This document shows positions 11,237-22,612 of a stretch of DNA of 64,000 nucleotides, one piece after another. Position 1 is the stretch's first letter. Every line of letters begins with the position of its first letter. The DNA is from Trileptium ribeirensis (Eukaryota; Nematoda; Enoplea; Enoplida; Thoracostomopsidae), in NCBI GenBank assembly GCA_030248225.1, contig JASANE010020113.1, positions 52,235 through 116,234 on the forward strand. Direction: 5' to 3'. A model generated the notes under the pieces. The model had not been told where the DNA came from. It saw nothing but the letters and a program-made list of their open reading frames with translations, and ran no database searches. A program made the translations under genes and the position numbers.

Positions 11237-14200
11237 AACCGTAAAACGTTCTTCGCGGCCATACCTAACCCGCTCACATCCAATGTGGGACTGGTTTCCG
11301 GAATTCCAGGAGCGAGACCTGCGATGAAATCAATCGGACGTAACGCGAATCCTGAATCGATGTCGCTATAAACATAAGTGATGGGACGGCTATTTGTAAT
11401 AGCTTCAACTTCTGGTAGCAATGTGATAAACTCGGTAAGACAAAGTAGTCGTCGGCCGATGGCGATATTCAATGATCTTTTAACTATGGCAACTAGCCGC
11501 TCATATACCCCTCCCTGCCAGGGAGCAAATTCCGTTATAAATCTCCAACTAATACAGTTCTTTGCCGCGTATGATTGAACGTCATCGTCCTGAATGTAGT
11601 TCCGCCACATTTTATCGAAGACAGTTTTAACGGTGCTGAATTGAGGGGCATTATCACACAATATTTGGCTAGGTGTGCCACGCCTGGCAATGAATCGGAT
11701 GAGACAATTCAGAAATTCACGAGCTGAACACCCCATTACCATCTCTAGATGCACGGCACGGACGGCTAAACACGTAAACAAGCACACCCACACCTTTTGA
11801 ACTTGCTGATCGACCCGGATTGATATTGGTCCAAGATAATCTAACCCGGTGAATTGGAAAGGGCATGACTGGGCGACTCTCTCCCTGGGCCACGGTGGCA
11901 TACTCGGGAGTGCGAAAGCCCCGCCTTTTTGACGTCGACAAACGAGACATGATCGTATAACCTTTCGAACAGCCATGCGGCCTTGAGGTATCCAGAAACG
12001 TCGCCTAACTTGACAAAGCGTATAACCTACGCCGGCGTGCATCGATTGAACGTGCACATCATGAATGATGAACGTCGTGATGAGACATCGCTTAGGAAGC
12101 AGTATCGGAGCGGCAGTAGATGTAGGGAGCTCAGCGAAACAGTACCGGCCGTAACATCGCAACAGTTCGTTCGCGTCCAGCTTCAGACCAAGTTGATCAA
12201 TTAACGCCGGTCTCGTGCCCACTCCTTCTTGTCGGAAAAACGCAATGATTCCTGGAAAATACACGCTTTGCACGTGGCGTATCCAGAACAACATCGCCTC
12301 TCTAGCATCCTGACCAGTAATTCCTCCTTGACCGCTGATATTTGAGAACATAACATCAAGTCTGCTGTGAGTTTCCTGAACGATTTTCGGAAGCTTATGC
12401 CAGGGCCATAATTTCACGAACTTCAAACAGCACACCGTTATTCTCTCAAGTTTGTGAAAGGATGAATAACGGTTCGGATTCAAGCTGAATGGAGACGTTT
12501 CGAATCCTTCTACTGCAACTACTACTTGTGTGACCCTTGTCTTTCGGTGCTCCAAAGACGATTCGTCGTCTGCATTGTCTTCTTGTGATAAAAGTTCAGA
12601 TGGCCAGCGATCGGTTGATTCCGTGAGCCATGCAGGACCAGTCCACCACAGTGAAGAATCCATCAACTCCTTACATGTGACGCCTTTCGTACTCAAATCG
12701 GCTGGATTATCCTTGGTATTTATGTAGCGGTAAATACAATCCCGTGAGGCTTTCATTTCATCTATTCGATTTCCAACAAAAACAGACAGAGGTTTGGTTG
12801 TGGATAGCCATCGAAGAACACAACTGGAATCAGTAAATACAGTGATCTGAGTGTTTTCTGTTCCGATCTGGTTCCGAACAAAGTTTGATGCTCGAGTAGC
12901 AATTAAAGCACCCAATAATTCCAATCTTGGCAACGTAACTTCCTCCCCGGAGCGCCTTCTGGGAGCTAGACGACATTTTGAAAACACCAGATTCGAAATC
13001 CAACTATCAGAAACGGCGTCGTGAAATCTTAGAAACACTGTGGCAGCGTAAGCAATCGGTGAGGCGTCACTGAAAGCCACAATTTCACTGAATGTTAGAT
13101 TATCGGAATTAATGCATCGCGGAATTCTCGAACAATTCAAGTTACTAATATCAAAAAGCAGCTCAGTGATCTCAACCGCAAAGGAGTTGCTCAGTGGGTC
13201 ATCCCAACCGTAGTTGTTTTCCCACAACGCCTGAAGAAAACGTTTCGCCTTTACCAAAACAGGTTGAAAAAGACCCAGAGGGTCGAAGACTGATGCAATT
13301 GAATGTAAAATACCTCGCTTAGTCATATGCTGTTTCTTGATATCGGCCGCCACGTGCAACGAGTCCCTGTCTGTGTCCCACACTAACCCAAGAACTTTAA
13401 TGACAGTTTGCTGACATCGTTCACTAGCTGGAATCGAACGCATCAATTCCTTTGAATTAGATGCCCATTCACGTAACTTCATACCAGCGCCCCGGAATAG
13501 TTGTCGAGACTCGTCGAAGAAATCGATCGCTTGGCTTAAAGTCGGCGTTCCGGAAATAACATTATCGACATACACATTTTCCGATAGTGATTTGGCTACG
13601 ACACCGGGACTATTGTTCAAGTGATGACGAATGACCGCTGATAAAATGAAAGGACTACTTATCACCCCGAAGGGAACGCGACAAAACCGATAATGGATCA
13701 CATTGTCCGCAATTGGTTGCACGTTTTCGTCACGTACATAGAGAAACCGCGTCATGTCTCGATCACATAGCTGGAGCCCTACCTGGAGAAACGCTTTCTC
13801 TACATCGGAAACAATGGCGACTCTGCGCAATCTGAATCGGATCAGTACACCACATAGATCAGGCAGCAAAACAGGTCCGCGGTATAAACACTCGTTAAGG
13901 GAGGGATCTTCCTTTCGGGTTCTCGAAGACGCGTCGTAAACAATGCGGACCTTGGTTGTAGTACTGCTCGGTTTTATCATGGGGTGGTGTGGTAAATAAT
14001 GAACGAGACTGGTCGGTGTTGCGCCTTGAGCAATTTCACGTTGTGGAACTTCCTCAATTATCCCGTCGTGCAGCTGCTGATGAATCACATCTCTGTATTT
14101 TGTGTCAATCTCGCTGTTAGATCCCTTCAGCTTCTTCATCAAGGAGACAAGTCTGCCGTATGCCAATTGTTCATTTCGAGGAAGATTTTCGGCGTTCGCT

Positions 14201-14919
14201 TTCCGCGGGAAAGTAGCATGATATCGGTTACCATCGTACTGCAACGATTTGTTGAACTGCATAACCGCTTCATCGTCATCTTTCCTTATGGGGTCATCTA
14301 GAATTCCTATAGTCTCTAATTTGAAAAACTCGTCAACATCCGGGGATCGCAATGGAGATTTGCTGACACTGACCACTTTCGTCAGTCCACTATACATCGG
14401 TATGTGACTCGACGTTTCTGTTATACAGAACATAACGGGCTTGTAATCATTGCTCCTTTGTTCGCAGCTATCAAACTGACCTCCAATCAGAAAACCAAGT
14501 GTAGAAGATATTATGTTTAATCCCGACGGCAATCGAGTATGTGGACCACCTACGAACTCCCAGAAGTAATCGAGGCCGATAAGTATATCAACTGAAGTAG
14601 AAGTAGACAGGAAGTCATCAGCTAACTCACATTGTATAGCCTCGATAGCTTCCAAATCGGCCGGCGGAAGAGGCCCTGATGATACTGGGCAATCCGTGAT
14701 TACCGAGACCGTGTTGGCGTTGATAGTATGAATTTGACCATCACGCCGGGCGAGATTGAAGGCGACAGTATAAGACTGGATTGAGGTGGTGTGTGCAGCT
14801 CCAAAAACTGCTATGCTCATCAGCTGTGCGTCGTCTGCCTTAAGTTGTAGCTTCGAAACAAAACTTTGCGTAACAAATGTGCGGTGGCTACCAGTATCAA
14901 ATAAAATTCTAGCTTTCAC
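11218..14919 (-). CDS. BEL/Pao pol: protease, RT, RNase H, integrase
   Basis: The frame is 1,233 residues long and starts without an ATG, as the inner part of a polyprotein. The aspartic protease active site is DTG at residues 8-10. Reverse transcriptase spans about 320-530, with KVRIVYDASS at 323-332, the SDVEKAF palm aspartate near 372 and YVDN at 450-453. YVDN stands in place of the common YVDD and is, as I recall, also seen in some Pao lineages. RNase H acidic residues are at about 618, 667 and 697. Integrase has H956, H961, C991 and C994, then D1027, D1089 and E1140. The frame ends early at a stop just before the DUF5641 block. No internal stop is present over 3.7 kb, which suggests a fairly recent insertion. 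Confidence 0.93.
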   Translation of the reverse strand: MKARILFDTGSHRTFVTQSFVSKLQLKADDAQLMSIAVFGAAHTTSIQSYTVAFNLARRDGQIHTINANTVSVITDCPVSSGPLPPADLEAIEAIQCELADDFLSTSTSVDILIGLDYFWEFVGGPHTRLPSGLNIISSTLGFLIGGQFDSCEQRSNDYKPVMFCITETSSHIPMYSGLTKVVSVSKSPLRSPDVDEFFKLETIGILDDPIRKDDDEAVMQFNKSLQYDGNRYHATFPRKANAENLPRNEQLAYGRLVSLMKKLKGSNSEIDTKYRDVIHQQLHDGIIEEVPQREIAQGATPTSLVHYLPHHPMIKPSSTTTKVRIVYDASSRTRKEDPSLNECLYRGPVLLPDLCGVLIRFRLRRVAIVSDVEKAFLQVGLQLCDRDMTRFLYVRDENVQPIADNVIHYRFCRVPFGVISSPFILSAVIRHHLNNSPGVVAKSLSENVYVDNVISGTPTLSQAIDFFDESRQLFRGAGMKLREWASNSKELMRSIPASERCQQTVIKVLGLVWDTDRDSLHVAADIKKQHMTKRGILHSIASVFDPLGLFQPVLVKAKRFLQALWENNYGWDDPLSNSFAVEITELLFDISNLNCSRIPRCINSDNLTFSEIVAFSDASPIAYAATVFLRFHDAVSDSWISNLVFSKCRLAPRRRSGEEVTLPRLELLGALIATRASNFVRNQIGTENTQITVFTDSSCVLRWLSTTKPLSVFVGNRIDEMKASRDCIYRYINTKDNPADLSTKGVTCKELMDSSLWWTGPAWLTESTDRWPSELLSQEDNADDESSLEHRKTRVTQVVVAVEGFETSPFSLNPNRYSSFHKLERITVCCLKFVKLWPWHKLPKIVQETHSRLDVMFSNISGQGGITGQDAREAMLFWIRHVQSVYFPGIIAFFRQEGVGTRPALIDQLGLKLDANELLRCYGRYCFAELPTSTAAPILLPKRCLITTFIIHDVHVQSMHAGVGYTLCQVRRRFWIPQGRMAVRKVIRSCLVCRRQKGGAFALPSMPPWPRERVAQSCPFQFTGLDYLGPISIRVDQQVQKVWVCLFTCLAVRAVHLEMVMGCSAREFLNCLIRFIARRGTPSQILCDNAPQFSTVKTVFDKMWRNYIQDDDVQSYAAKNCISWRFITEFAPWQGGVYERLVAIVKRSLNIAIGRRLLCLTEFITLLPEVEAITNSRPITYVYSDIDSGFALRPIDFIAGLAPGIPETSPTLDVSGLGMAAKNVLRLWKYKR

Positions 14920-15917
14920 GCGATGCCAGTTTGCGGATTAATTGCCGTAGTGATTCCTGTCATCAGCACAGACTGTTGACTGCCGACGAGCAGCGAAGCA
15001 TTCGCCGATGGGTTGATCGTCGCGTTGAGTCCTTCGTTATTTTGTATAATTACAGGAGTTACCTGTTCATCAGAAACGAGGCATGTGTCAGCAACGGATT
15101 TTTGATTCGTGATTTGTTGACCATCGCGTTTCGTTGGGCATAAAGCAGTGGGATGACGACCAGTGGCCTTGCATATAAAACATCTTACTTCCTTTGATGT
15201 ACACTGTTTCGCAAAATGACCTTCTCCAAAGCAACGGAAACATCGTGATATTTCCTGCAGTCGCTTCAAACTAGAGGGAATATCAGTATACTTGGAACAG
15301 TCCGCATGATAGTGCGACTCGCTGCAAAAGATGCAAGGTTTAACGGGACCCACATTTGATCGGTTGTGATTTTGAAGACTTGGCTTCGCTAAGGGTTTGA
15401 TAACGCTCGACCCGGTGGTGAACGCTGAAGTCAAAGTTGAAGTCGACGACTTATTGACGGCACGCTCATGTTGCTGATTCGATCGTATAATCTCGGATTT
15501 AGATGCTCGAGCTGCGTTACCGCTAGTACAAGAGATGGCCGTGTCAGAGGGGGAGAACGGTTCTAAATGGTCAAATACCTCTGTTAACTCTTCACAATGT
15601 TTGATATATTTGCCAAGTGCTCCACGAATTTCGCCTACTGAAGAATGATGACCGACGTCATAATGCCGCATCAAATCTTGAACAACTCGTCGAGGGTATT
15701 TGCTTAAGACGTCAAGCACCAAGGACCGATTGGCATTTGGGTCCTCGCCCATACTAGTCAACTGCCTGAATATCTTCTCACAAGTGTCGAAAATCACCGT
15801 GACTGACCGCACATTAGTTTCGCCCGCCGGTGCCAGTCGTTTGAACTGACTATACAGATGGGCCACCAATTGATCAGGAGAGCGTTCAAACCGTTCCCGG
15901 AGCACAGATAAAGCCAC
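14916..15917 (-). CDS. BEL/Pao gag, C-terminal part with CCHC knuckles
   Basis: The 333-residue frame continues the gag N-terminal part in the same frame after a stop. Residues about 1-110 are the helical region preceding the nucleocapsid. Three cysteine-rich units follow near residues 195-265 (CIFCSESHYHADC, CFRCFGEGHFAKQC, CFICKATGRHPTALC), typical of nucleic-acid-binding zinc knuckles of BEL gag. The stop at 14916-14918 falls where the pol frame is already open, so gag and pol are in different frames here, whereas family members usually read through in one frame. Confidence 0.88.
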   Translation of the reverse strand: MALSVLRERFERSPDQLVAHLYSQFKRLAPAGETNVRSVTVIFDTCEKIFRQLTSMGEDPNANRSLVLDVLSKYPRRVVQDLMRHYDVGHHSSVGEIRGALGKYIKHCEELTEVFDHLEPFSPSDTAISCTSGNAARASKSEIIRSNQQHERAVNKSSTSTLTSAFTTGSSVIKPLAKPSLQNHNRSNVGPVKPCIFCSESHYHADCSKYTDIPSSLKRLQEISRCFRCFGEGHFAKQCTSKEVRCFICKATGRHPTALCPTKRDGQQITNQKSVADTCLVSDEQVTPVIIQNNEGLNATINPSANASLLVGSQQSVLMTGITTAINPQTGIA

Positions 15918-15956
15918 ATCGTAATTTTTATCTGTAATCGCTATTCCATCGACGGA

Positions 15957-16544
15957 TTACAGGGCATTCCCGCTTAACTGTCCTCTAAGGTAGCAAAACT
16001 TCTCAGTGACCGTTATTGACTGACTGTCGACATTAGCGTGGAATATGGTCCAAAAATTCGACCAGCCTAAATAATCGCCGTCAAAAACCGGGAGGTTTAA
16101 TTTAGGTAGTTTTGCAGTACTCGTCCGTATGTTAGTCTCTGAAGCTGACGGACCAGAAGGCGTATTCGTGTTCGCAAGCAACCTTGCTAGTTCGCGTTGT
16201 CTTCTCCGTAGTTGACATAACAACTCCTTCGCTTCTTCAATCAAATTCAAGTATCCTGATGTTGATGAGGCATGCTCAGCATAAAGCGTTTCTTCGGACT
16301 GAACATTAATCGGATCTAGTGTAGAAATTAGGTTCTGCCATTGATTGTCACGTTCGCTTACTGTTGTTATGCCATTATTAATTTTTTCAATTACTTCCTC
16401 AATATCATCATTAATTTTCTCCCTTTCCGCCGAAGTCACATCTCTTCGAAGATCGTCGAGAAGCTCCTGACCGGTTTTAACATTCTTCGCTAGTCGTGCG
16501 CGCGTAGGACCGATCGATTGTCGTAAGGCGCCAGATCGTGACAT
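15957..16544 (-). CDS. BEL/Pao gag, N-terminal part, ended by a stop
   Basis: The first ATG in the frame is at 16542-16544; the frame is open six codons further upstream. A predicted coiled coil (about residues 30-70, rich in E, D and K) precedes the PKLNLPVFDGDYLGWSNFW block, the hallmark of BEL/Pao gag (DUF1759-type). An in-frame TAA at 15957-15959 separates it from the rest of gag, which continues in the same frame. The stop falls inside the conserved region, so it is a disabling mutation and not a natural end. Confidence 0.88.
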   Translation of the reverse strand: MSRSGALRQSIGPTRARLAKNVKTGQELLDDLRRDVTSAEREKINDDIEEVIEKINNGITTVSERDNQWQNLISTLDPINVQSEETLYAEHASSTSGYLNLIEEAKELLCQLRRRQRELARLLANTNTPSGPSASETNIRTSTAKLPKLNLPVFDGDYLGWSNFWTIFHANVDSQSITVTEKFCYLRGQLSGNAL

Positions 16545-16562
16545 TGTTCCCAGTAAAGACAC

Positions 16563-16578
16563 CCTACTCGCAGCGCCA
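16563..16578 (-). promoter_or_regulatory. Candidate primer-binding site
   Basis: On the minus strand this reads TGGCGCTGCGAGTAGG, beginning with TGG (complement of a tRNA CCA end), 10-11 nt inside the 5' LTR. The position and TGG start are as expected. The matching tRNA was not identified. Confidence 0.5.
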
Positions 16579-16588
16579 AATTTTTCTC

Positions 16589-17307
16589 TGTCGTGGAGAA
16601 AGCAAATAGCTCACCGAAATTAGCAACGCGCCACTGCGACACTCTTGACAATTGATGCTGACGACGAGAATCGACGGGCACAATAACCACTTGACGCTAA
16701 CGCGAACCAACGGACACGACAGCCAATTTGGTTTGAACAAAGCCAGACGATCCGATAACCGATTGGTGTTGATGAGTACCAGGACCACACGATAGCCGCG
16801 TTGACAAGTACCAGACGACACGATAGCCGTTTGGAATTGACTAGAGCTAGACGACCCGATAGCCGCTTAGCGTTGATGAGAACCGACTGATACGGCAAAC
16901 GATAGCAGCAAGACGTTGTAAGCTACACGAACCGTTACGAACAATTGCTGCTGTCCGATGCACTCTTGTGAAAACCTCGACAAGTCAAAGGTGAAAGCTG
17001 AATCACACAAACTTCGTATATTCGTCGAAACTGTTACAATGATTGAAGAAGGTTAAGTTCTATGAGCAAATAAAGATCCCTCCGCAATATTGTCATTATA
17101 ATATTGTATTTCGGGTATATATAAATCACTGAAACTTGTACAATTGTGCACACTCGGAACTGGGATGCACCCAATTACTTCGAGCCATAAGTACAGACCG
17201 CTGTTTCAACTTTCATTCGCCATTTCAATCGTCGTCTTGTGATAAAACAAAAAAACAAGAGCAGCACCCAATATTCAGCAAGTTCGTGGAATATCAATTT
17301 CACGACA
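16589..17307 (-). repeat. 5' LTR of the BEL/Pao element
   Basis: About 719 bp with matching 7-bp terminal inverted repeats TGTCGTG...CACGACA. It is highly similar to 9920-10639, with scattered substitutions and a 13-bp length difference. A TATATAAAT motif (17115-17123, read on plus) also occurs in the other LTR. Confidence 0.93.
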
Positions 17308-17355
17308 AAGAAAAAACACACAAACCCCCCCCCCCCGCAACACCCCCCCCCCCCC
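17308..17355. repeat. Low-complexity junction with two C runs
   Basis: AAGAAAAAACACACAAA is followed by 12 C, GCAACA, then 13 C. It lies exactly between the LTR end and the 208-bp duplicate. Such runs are error-prone in assembly, so the junction deserves caution. Confidence 0.9.
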
Positions 17356-17563
17356 AACGTATTTTAATAGCTCGGCCGCATTAAAATTCGCAAAAATATG
17401 AGTAAACACTAGGTTTGGTTGACATGAAGTGATGTCAAAATTGTTGTTAGCAATTAGCCTAGGTTGTGTCATAGTTTCTTGGATATTACGGCTTAAAATA
17501 CAAATATACAGGAAATATTATTTTGACATTCGAGCTCTATATCAATATCGCCCAGGTCAAGAT
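17356..17563. repeat. 208-bp direct repeat, right copy (F-box exon 1 fragment)
   Basis: Gap-free duplicate of 9656-9863. On the minus strand it encodes the same first 39 residues of the F-box protein from 17472, with one visible change (K to N). It then runs into the C-run junction, so it is a truncated 5' fragment and not a second gene. Confidence 0.93.
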
Positions 17564-17574
17564 TAAAAAGGTGA

Positions 17575-17770
17575 TACGCTGACTTAGGTGTAAGATCAAA
17601 CCGCATGGTCGGAGCAGGGGAACTACAGTAAAGTGGAGGTCTAGGTTCGAATCCCGGTATTTCCCCGGCAAGCGTTGGATCTCACTTGTGCAACTTAGCA
17701 TTTGATGATCCCGGGCTGAACCGCTTAATATCAGTTTCTTAAGGAAGCTCGAAAGCAAGACGCTGCTAGA
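17575..17770 (+). repeat. tRNA-like SINE candidate
   Basis: GGTTCGAATCC at 17644-17654 is a perfect pol III B box. A weak A-box-like CATGGTCGGAGC lies about 35 bp upstream. The tRNA cloverleaf is not convincing and a second copy was not found, so this is a SINE or tRNA relic at best. Confidence 0.4.
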
Positions 17771-18419
17771 CTTTTTTCAAAATCGAGAACAATTTCAGAA
17801 ATTAACCATACCCATGCGTTATTAAAACGGTAGGGAGAGAAGCTTTCTCAAATAGACCAATATATTGTGCAAACATTCTTTTTTGTCCTGTCTTTTGGCC
17901 GTATAACTTTTCACAAGATTTATGGATTTTCCAAATTTTTTATTATACACGTAATGGAATGTAGTTGTGCACCTAGCCTTGGCTTTGCGCTGCTCTGACG
18001 ACTATGTATGTACCTAGATTCTCACAAAAACCGACACGAATTGGAATTTTTTGTTTTGCCATTCGGAGTCACCCAACGTTATAGGTTATAACTCTTAGCA
18101 GAACGATCGAATGAAAAAATGAATATAGAATCCTATCGTCAAGAGCTATAGCTTTCATCTATCACGTTTTTTTCAGAGCAACCGTTTTCAAGCTATGAGG
18201 AAATTCTAAAAATACCCCAAAAAAAGTGAAAATTCCTAACATTGCGCCAACGTAAATTTTTTCTTGATGGGTGAACGATGGAAATATTAAGGCAATATCA
18301 CCGGTTCAACACGTTGGTTCTATTGTCTTACCTCTACATTAACTATGTTGTTCGCCCTGCTGAATGTAATGAGCGCTAAATATGCGAAATTTTATTCTCA
18401 CAAACATGGTCAAATTTTG
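17771..18419. other. AT-rich stretch without gene
   Basis: Short frames only. I see no transposon protein or repeat shared with other parts of the window. Confidence 0.4.
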
Positions 18420-19095
18420 CCATTTTTTCTATAAATTATAAAACGGAGCTAGCGAAGCTTCCACTGATAGCGCTAGGGGGGAAATCGTGAAAATCTGTGA
18501 TGTCTGTTTCTCTCTTTTATAATTTAACATCGGATGGATGGATTTCGGTAAATTTTTTATTCGACAACAAAAGTGACGAGGATGTGGCCGTTAGTTGAAC
18601 AGGAACAGCTGCGACACCATCTGCGGAGTCAAAGTGGCAAAAACAGGTTTTTAAGAGTCCTTTGCAAAATCTGGCCACACGGATACCAGTGTTTCGCAGC
18701 CCACATCTCGCGATACAGGGTTCGCATCCAAAAATGTAGAGCACCAATCACTATCAGCTTATCGAGATCTACAACTTTGCAGAAAAACTCTTTTTCGTGG
18801 GAACACTCTGTTCCGCTGAGGGGGTGAATATGATTCGTCTACCCTTTGCCAGAGATAGCGATTTTTCATTTTCCGGTATGTTATTAAGTGTGTTTACCTT
18901 ACAAAGAGTGGCTATTACGTTATCAACCAGGTTGGATACGATAGCTTTGCTATCTAGAGTCAAACTTGACTATATTATGCCTTTTCATTGAGCTTCGAGG
19001 GTTTTACGGTCGACGAACCCGATTTTCGAAATGTAGTCTATCTGCATTTGTTTGGCTATGTATTGCGTTCAGGGTATCAAGAACGGTCTATATAT
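18420..19095. repeat. Dispersed repeat, copy 1
   Basis: Parallel blocks occur at 30440-30900: a start with AACGGAGCnnGCGAAGC, a middle with AAAATGGCAAAAACnnGTTTT and TCTCGCGA, and CGAGATnTACAACTTT. The 3' portion (GATTTTCGAAATGTAGTCTAT, TTTGTTTGGCTATGTATTGCG) recurs twice at 50.8-51.0 kb. No protein frame is conserved between copies, so it looks like a non-autonomous element. Confidence 0.7.
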
Positions 19096-20199
19096 ATATA
19101 TTCCGGTTCCGGCGAAAATCGTGTTCCGGTTGCGGTTCCGGCAAGGGGCAAAAACCATAGCGGAACCGGAATTCCGGTTTAAAAATTTTGTTTGCAATTT
19201 TCCACGTTTTTTGCTTCATCCTGTAATCCAATCATATGTAATATATATTATACAATGATCAAGCTCCAATAAAACCAAGCAAAAAAAAGATTAACTAACC
19301 AATTTGCCGTGTGAAACGTAAGTAGGGCACATAATTTGAACTGGCATTTTTCATAATAACCTGCAGGAGTTTGTTAAATCAAAGCCAGGTCGATGCTTGT
19401 AGCAGCTATTTCACACTTTCAGAAATTTGCGGGGTACGTTCGAATTATACCGGTCCAACTCGGTAACAGAGTATGGCTTACGTAGAAGTACTTAGCTTAT
19501 GCTTGGCTAACATAAATTGCGTCAAGCACCAACCGGTGCGCTTTAAACTTTGTAAACCAGGTGAAATTGAAGTAACATCTGCAACGCAAGCAGAAACTGA
19601 TTCCTTGGGAATGAACTGTATTTGTTGAAACTGAGCGAGCAGCATCACAGTGTGTCTCATTTATAGCATTCTGATTAAAAAGTTATCATCATTATCATCT
19701 AACTGACGGGCACTGTTTGTCCAACGCTAGCCTAAACAGTGTCTCTGACCACTGATCAGAAAATTACCTTCTATCTATTATTTTATCTTAGAATCATATA
19801 TAAACCAATAATTTTAAGTTTCCTACAGAAGAACATGCAACAAACGTATGTGTAGTAAAGGGAAGGCGACTGGAGACAGAGCGAAAGTGTGTATTCTACG
19901 CTCCAATCTTTGTAAGCACATTCGATTTGACGCAGTATACGCAATGGTGTATAGTGGAAGACATTTTTTGCTCTGAATGTCCAAAAATCGACATATTTGA
20001 TTGATAAATAAACATTATTAGCTTCCCCAGTCTCTTTAAAGTTTCAGAAAGGCAATAATATCATCGCAATACATTAAGTTCAATGTAAACGTTATTTTTA
20101 ATGCATTTAAATCCACTATACCTTCATTTTTCTTCCATCATCTGTTTTACTATATATAAATTTCGAAGACCAGGTTCCGGTTCCGGATCCGGTTAATCC

Positions 20200-20410
<211 letters not shown>

Positions 20411-20750
20411 ATGTTGGACCGGTTCAATTCTAAAATAGGACACAGCTCCCTGAATGGGTAAAACAGCTGCTACAAGCATTCATCTGGCTATGTTTTGATA
20501 CGATCCTGCAGGGTCAAGATGAAAAATTGCTACTGAAATTACGTGTCGTACTTACTCTTCACAGAGCAATTTGCTGGGCTATTTCTTTTTTTTTGATTGT
20601 ACCGGAACGATAGCCATTGTATATATAATGTATGTTTGGACCACAGCTAAAGTAAAAAATCTGGAAAATTTTTAAACAAAATTTTACAGCTCCGGTATGG
20701 TTTTTACCTTTTGCCGGAACCGCAACCGAAACTCGATTTCCGTTGGGACA

Positions 20751-21500
20751 AAACAAATACATAAAACCCTGTATTGGGATGATATTTTCTGCCATCATCC
20801 TATTAGTTAACACAGTAGTGGTGCTGGAATTTGGGACCTCATCCGTCAGCGAAAATCTATCTATAAAATTAATGAATTTTCTGAGCGAAATTGTGGTCAA
20901 CTCAGGCAATACAAGTCTCGTCTCACCAGAAAATCTTTGGCTGATGATGTACTGAAAGGTTAACACTATTCCATTGCAGCACTGTTTTACTTTAATATGT
21001 CTACAATAAGACATGTTGCGCTGGCTCTAGCATAGTATCAAGCATCGATATACCAAGCAAGAGCCTTAACGTAAGATATGGTCCTTATGTAAGCCTACAC
21101 ATACTAGCTTTATTTCGCAAATAATTTGAGAATACAATGCATATAAGCGAGTAACCGGAAAAGAAATTAGCCGCAACCGGAACTGTAAATTTTTGCCAAA
21201 ACCGGAAAGTGGTTTTACCGATAATTACAGGTCTTAAGCGCTATAACTATCAAAAAAGGTCAAATATGTGTGCTTTATAGACTTAATACAATTTTGGATA
21301 CGTAATAATGGATAACGTAAGGTATTTTTGGCTCCGCAAAAAGAAATTGGTATTTTCTAACCAAAATTTTTGGCCCCGCGGATAAGAATTCGATATTATC
21401 TAACCAAAATACCGCGCAATTCGCATATTTATTACCCATGCAAATAAAAAAAATTTTAGCACCACAGCTTAAATAACCTAACAAGTTTTGGACTATGGAA
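20751..21500. other. Non-coding stretch with CCGGAAC patches
   Basis: Several ACCGGAA-type motifs at 21150-21215 relate it to the GGTTCCGG family. A 42-bp near-duplicate (GGCTCCGC near 21330 and GGCCCCGC near 21372) lies further on. No gene was recognised. Confidence 0.45.
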
Positions 21501-21507
21501 AGTAGTG

Positions 21508-22612
21508 TTGGGCAGCAGCCGTCTAGGCCGGTGGCCTGCCTAGATTCGCGTGGCTGCCAGCCGACCAGTACTCTGACAAAGCCGGTGTACCGAGCACGAG
21601 CACGACATCATGAGTTATGCTGCTATGGCTATCATATTGATTTTATTATATAAACGTAGATTATACAATATTCTTTTGAACAGTACTTTTTGACTAATTC
21701 CTGTGAAGCTTGCAATTTGTGAATTTTATGTTTTCGTATATTTGTGTATATTAGCGCACATTAGTTGCGTTCTGGTTGTTACTATGTTATAACATGGCAC
21801 AAATAATTAATTCAAATACGTTCACTACGATCACTAAAATAGAACACTACGTTTAAAGTTTACTATGATGAGACGTAACCTTCTCTCGATACATGTAAAT
21901 CTAAATTTAAATCTCTCAGTTTAAAAGCTTCATTTAACTGTAACCAATCTGTGCGTACGCAAACACGTATTAAGCCACTAAGCTGCGGTGCACTGTCCTA
22001 CTCTGGATATATCGAGATATTGTTGACCTATAGAGTGCGCCTACCAAACTGAAAAGGCGGGATTTACTACATTTATGCAACAAAAATACAAATAAGGTAG
22101 CATACAGCAATATTTTATTTACGTTTATTACGTATGCATTAAAAGGCGGCAAGTATCTATGGTCGCTATAGGCTTCGTTCTAAGATGTAAGCTGATTTTG
22201 GAGGCTGCTTGGCAGATTAAGTATTTGTTATGCTGTAATAAGAAAGAACATTACGGTTTGTAACGTAATTGAGTAGTGGATGAATAGATATTGAATAACG
22301 TATACCGCACATTAATTAATGACATTAAAAGATTAAAATTAGGCAATACAAAGTTTCGTGCATAATCAGTACCGAAAAATTTAAATTAATAAAAAATAAC
22401 ACAGGAAAATTTTGCGAAATTAATGTTGGAAAGGTCAGCCGGCTGCATTGCTGGATGCCAGCCGGAAAAGCCGCTGAACGGTCGGGCAGCGGCAAAGTTG
22501 AATACTAGCCGGAAAATTCGCTGGCCGGCCGGCCGGCCGATTTCCGGATGGCCGGTCTGTCAGCCGGTCGCAAAATTTTACAACCGACCGACCAAACAAG
22601 ATTCCGACCACT
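21508..22612. repeat. Segment bounded by CCGGC-rich ends
   Basis: GC-rich patches at 21510-21600 and 22430-22610 (with GGCCGGCCGGCCGG near 22524) enclose an AT-rich centre. The outer ends TAGTGTTGGGCAGC and, reversed, TAGTGGTCGGAATC are loosely similar. It could be a DNA transposon with decayed ends, but I found no transposase and no target duplication. Confidence 0.3.

Larger units (their letters stand above)
9920..17307 (-). mobile_element. BEL/Pao LTR retrotransposon, full length, inactivated
   Basis: The element is 7.39 kb and bounded by two LTRs of about 720 bp. Its internal region encodes, in order on the minus strand, a CCHC gag, an aspartic protease, reverse transcriptase, RNase H, an HHCC/DDE integrase and the DUF5641-type C-terminal domain. 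That order and the last domain are typical of BEL/Pao. A primer-binding-site candidate lies next to the 5' LTR and a purine-rich GAGGTGGGAC next to the 3' LTR. Coding is broken by a stop in gag, a gag/pol frame change and a frame change before the last domain. The flanks show no short target duplication. The first base of the left LTR end differs from the TGTCGTG terminus of the right LTR. Confidence 0.93.

Noticed and set aside
17275..17472. Second F-box gene
   Set aside because: Only the first 39 residues are copied; the frame then runs through the C-run junction into the LTR.
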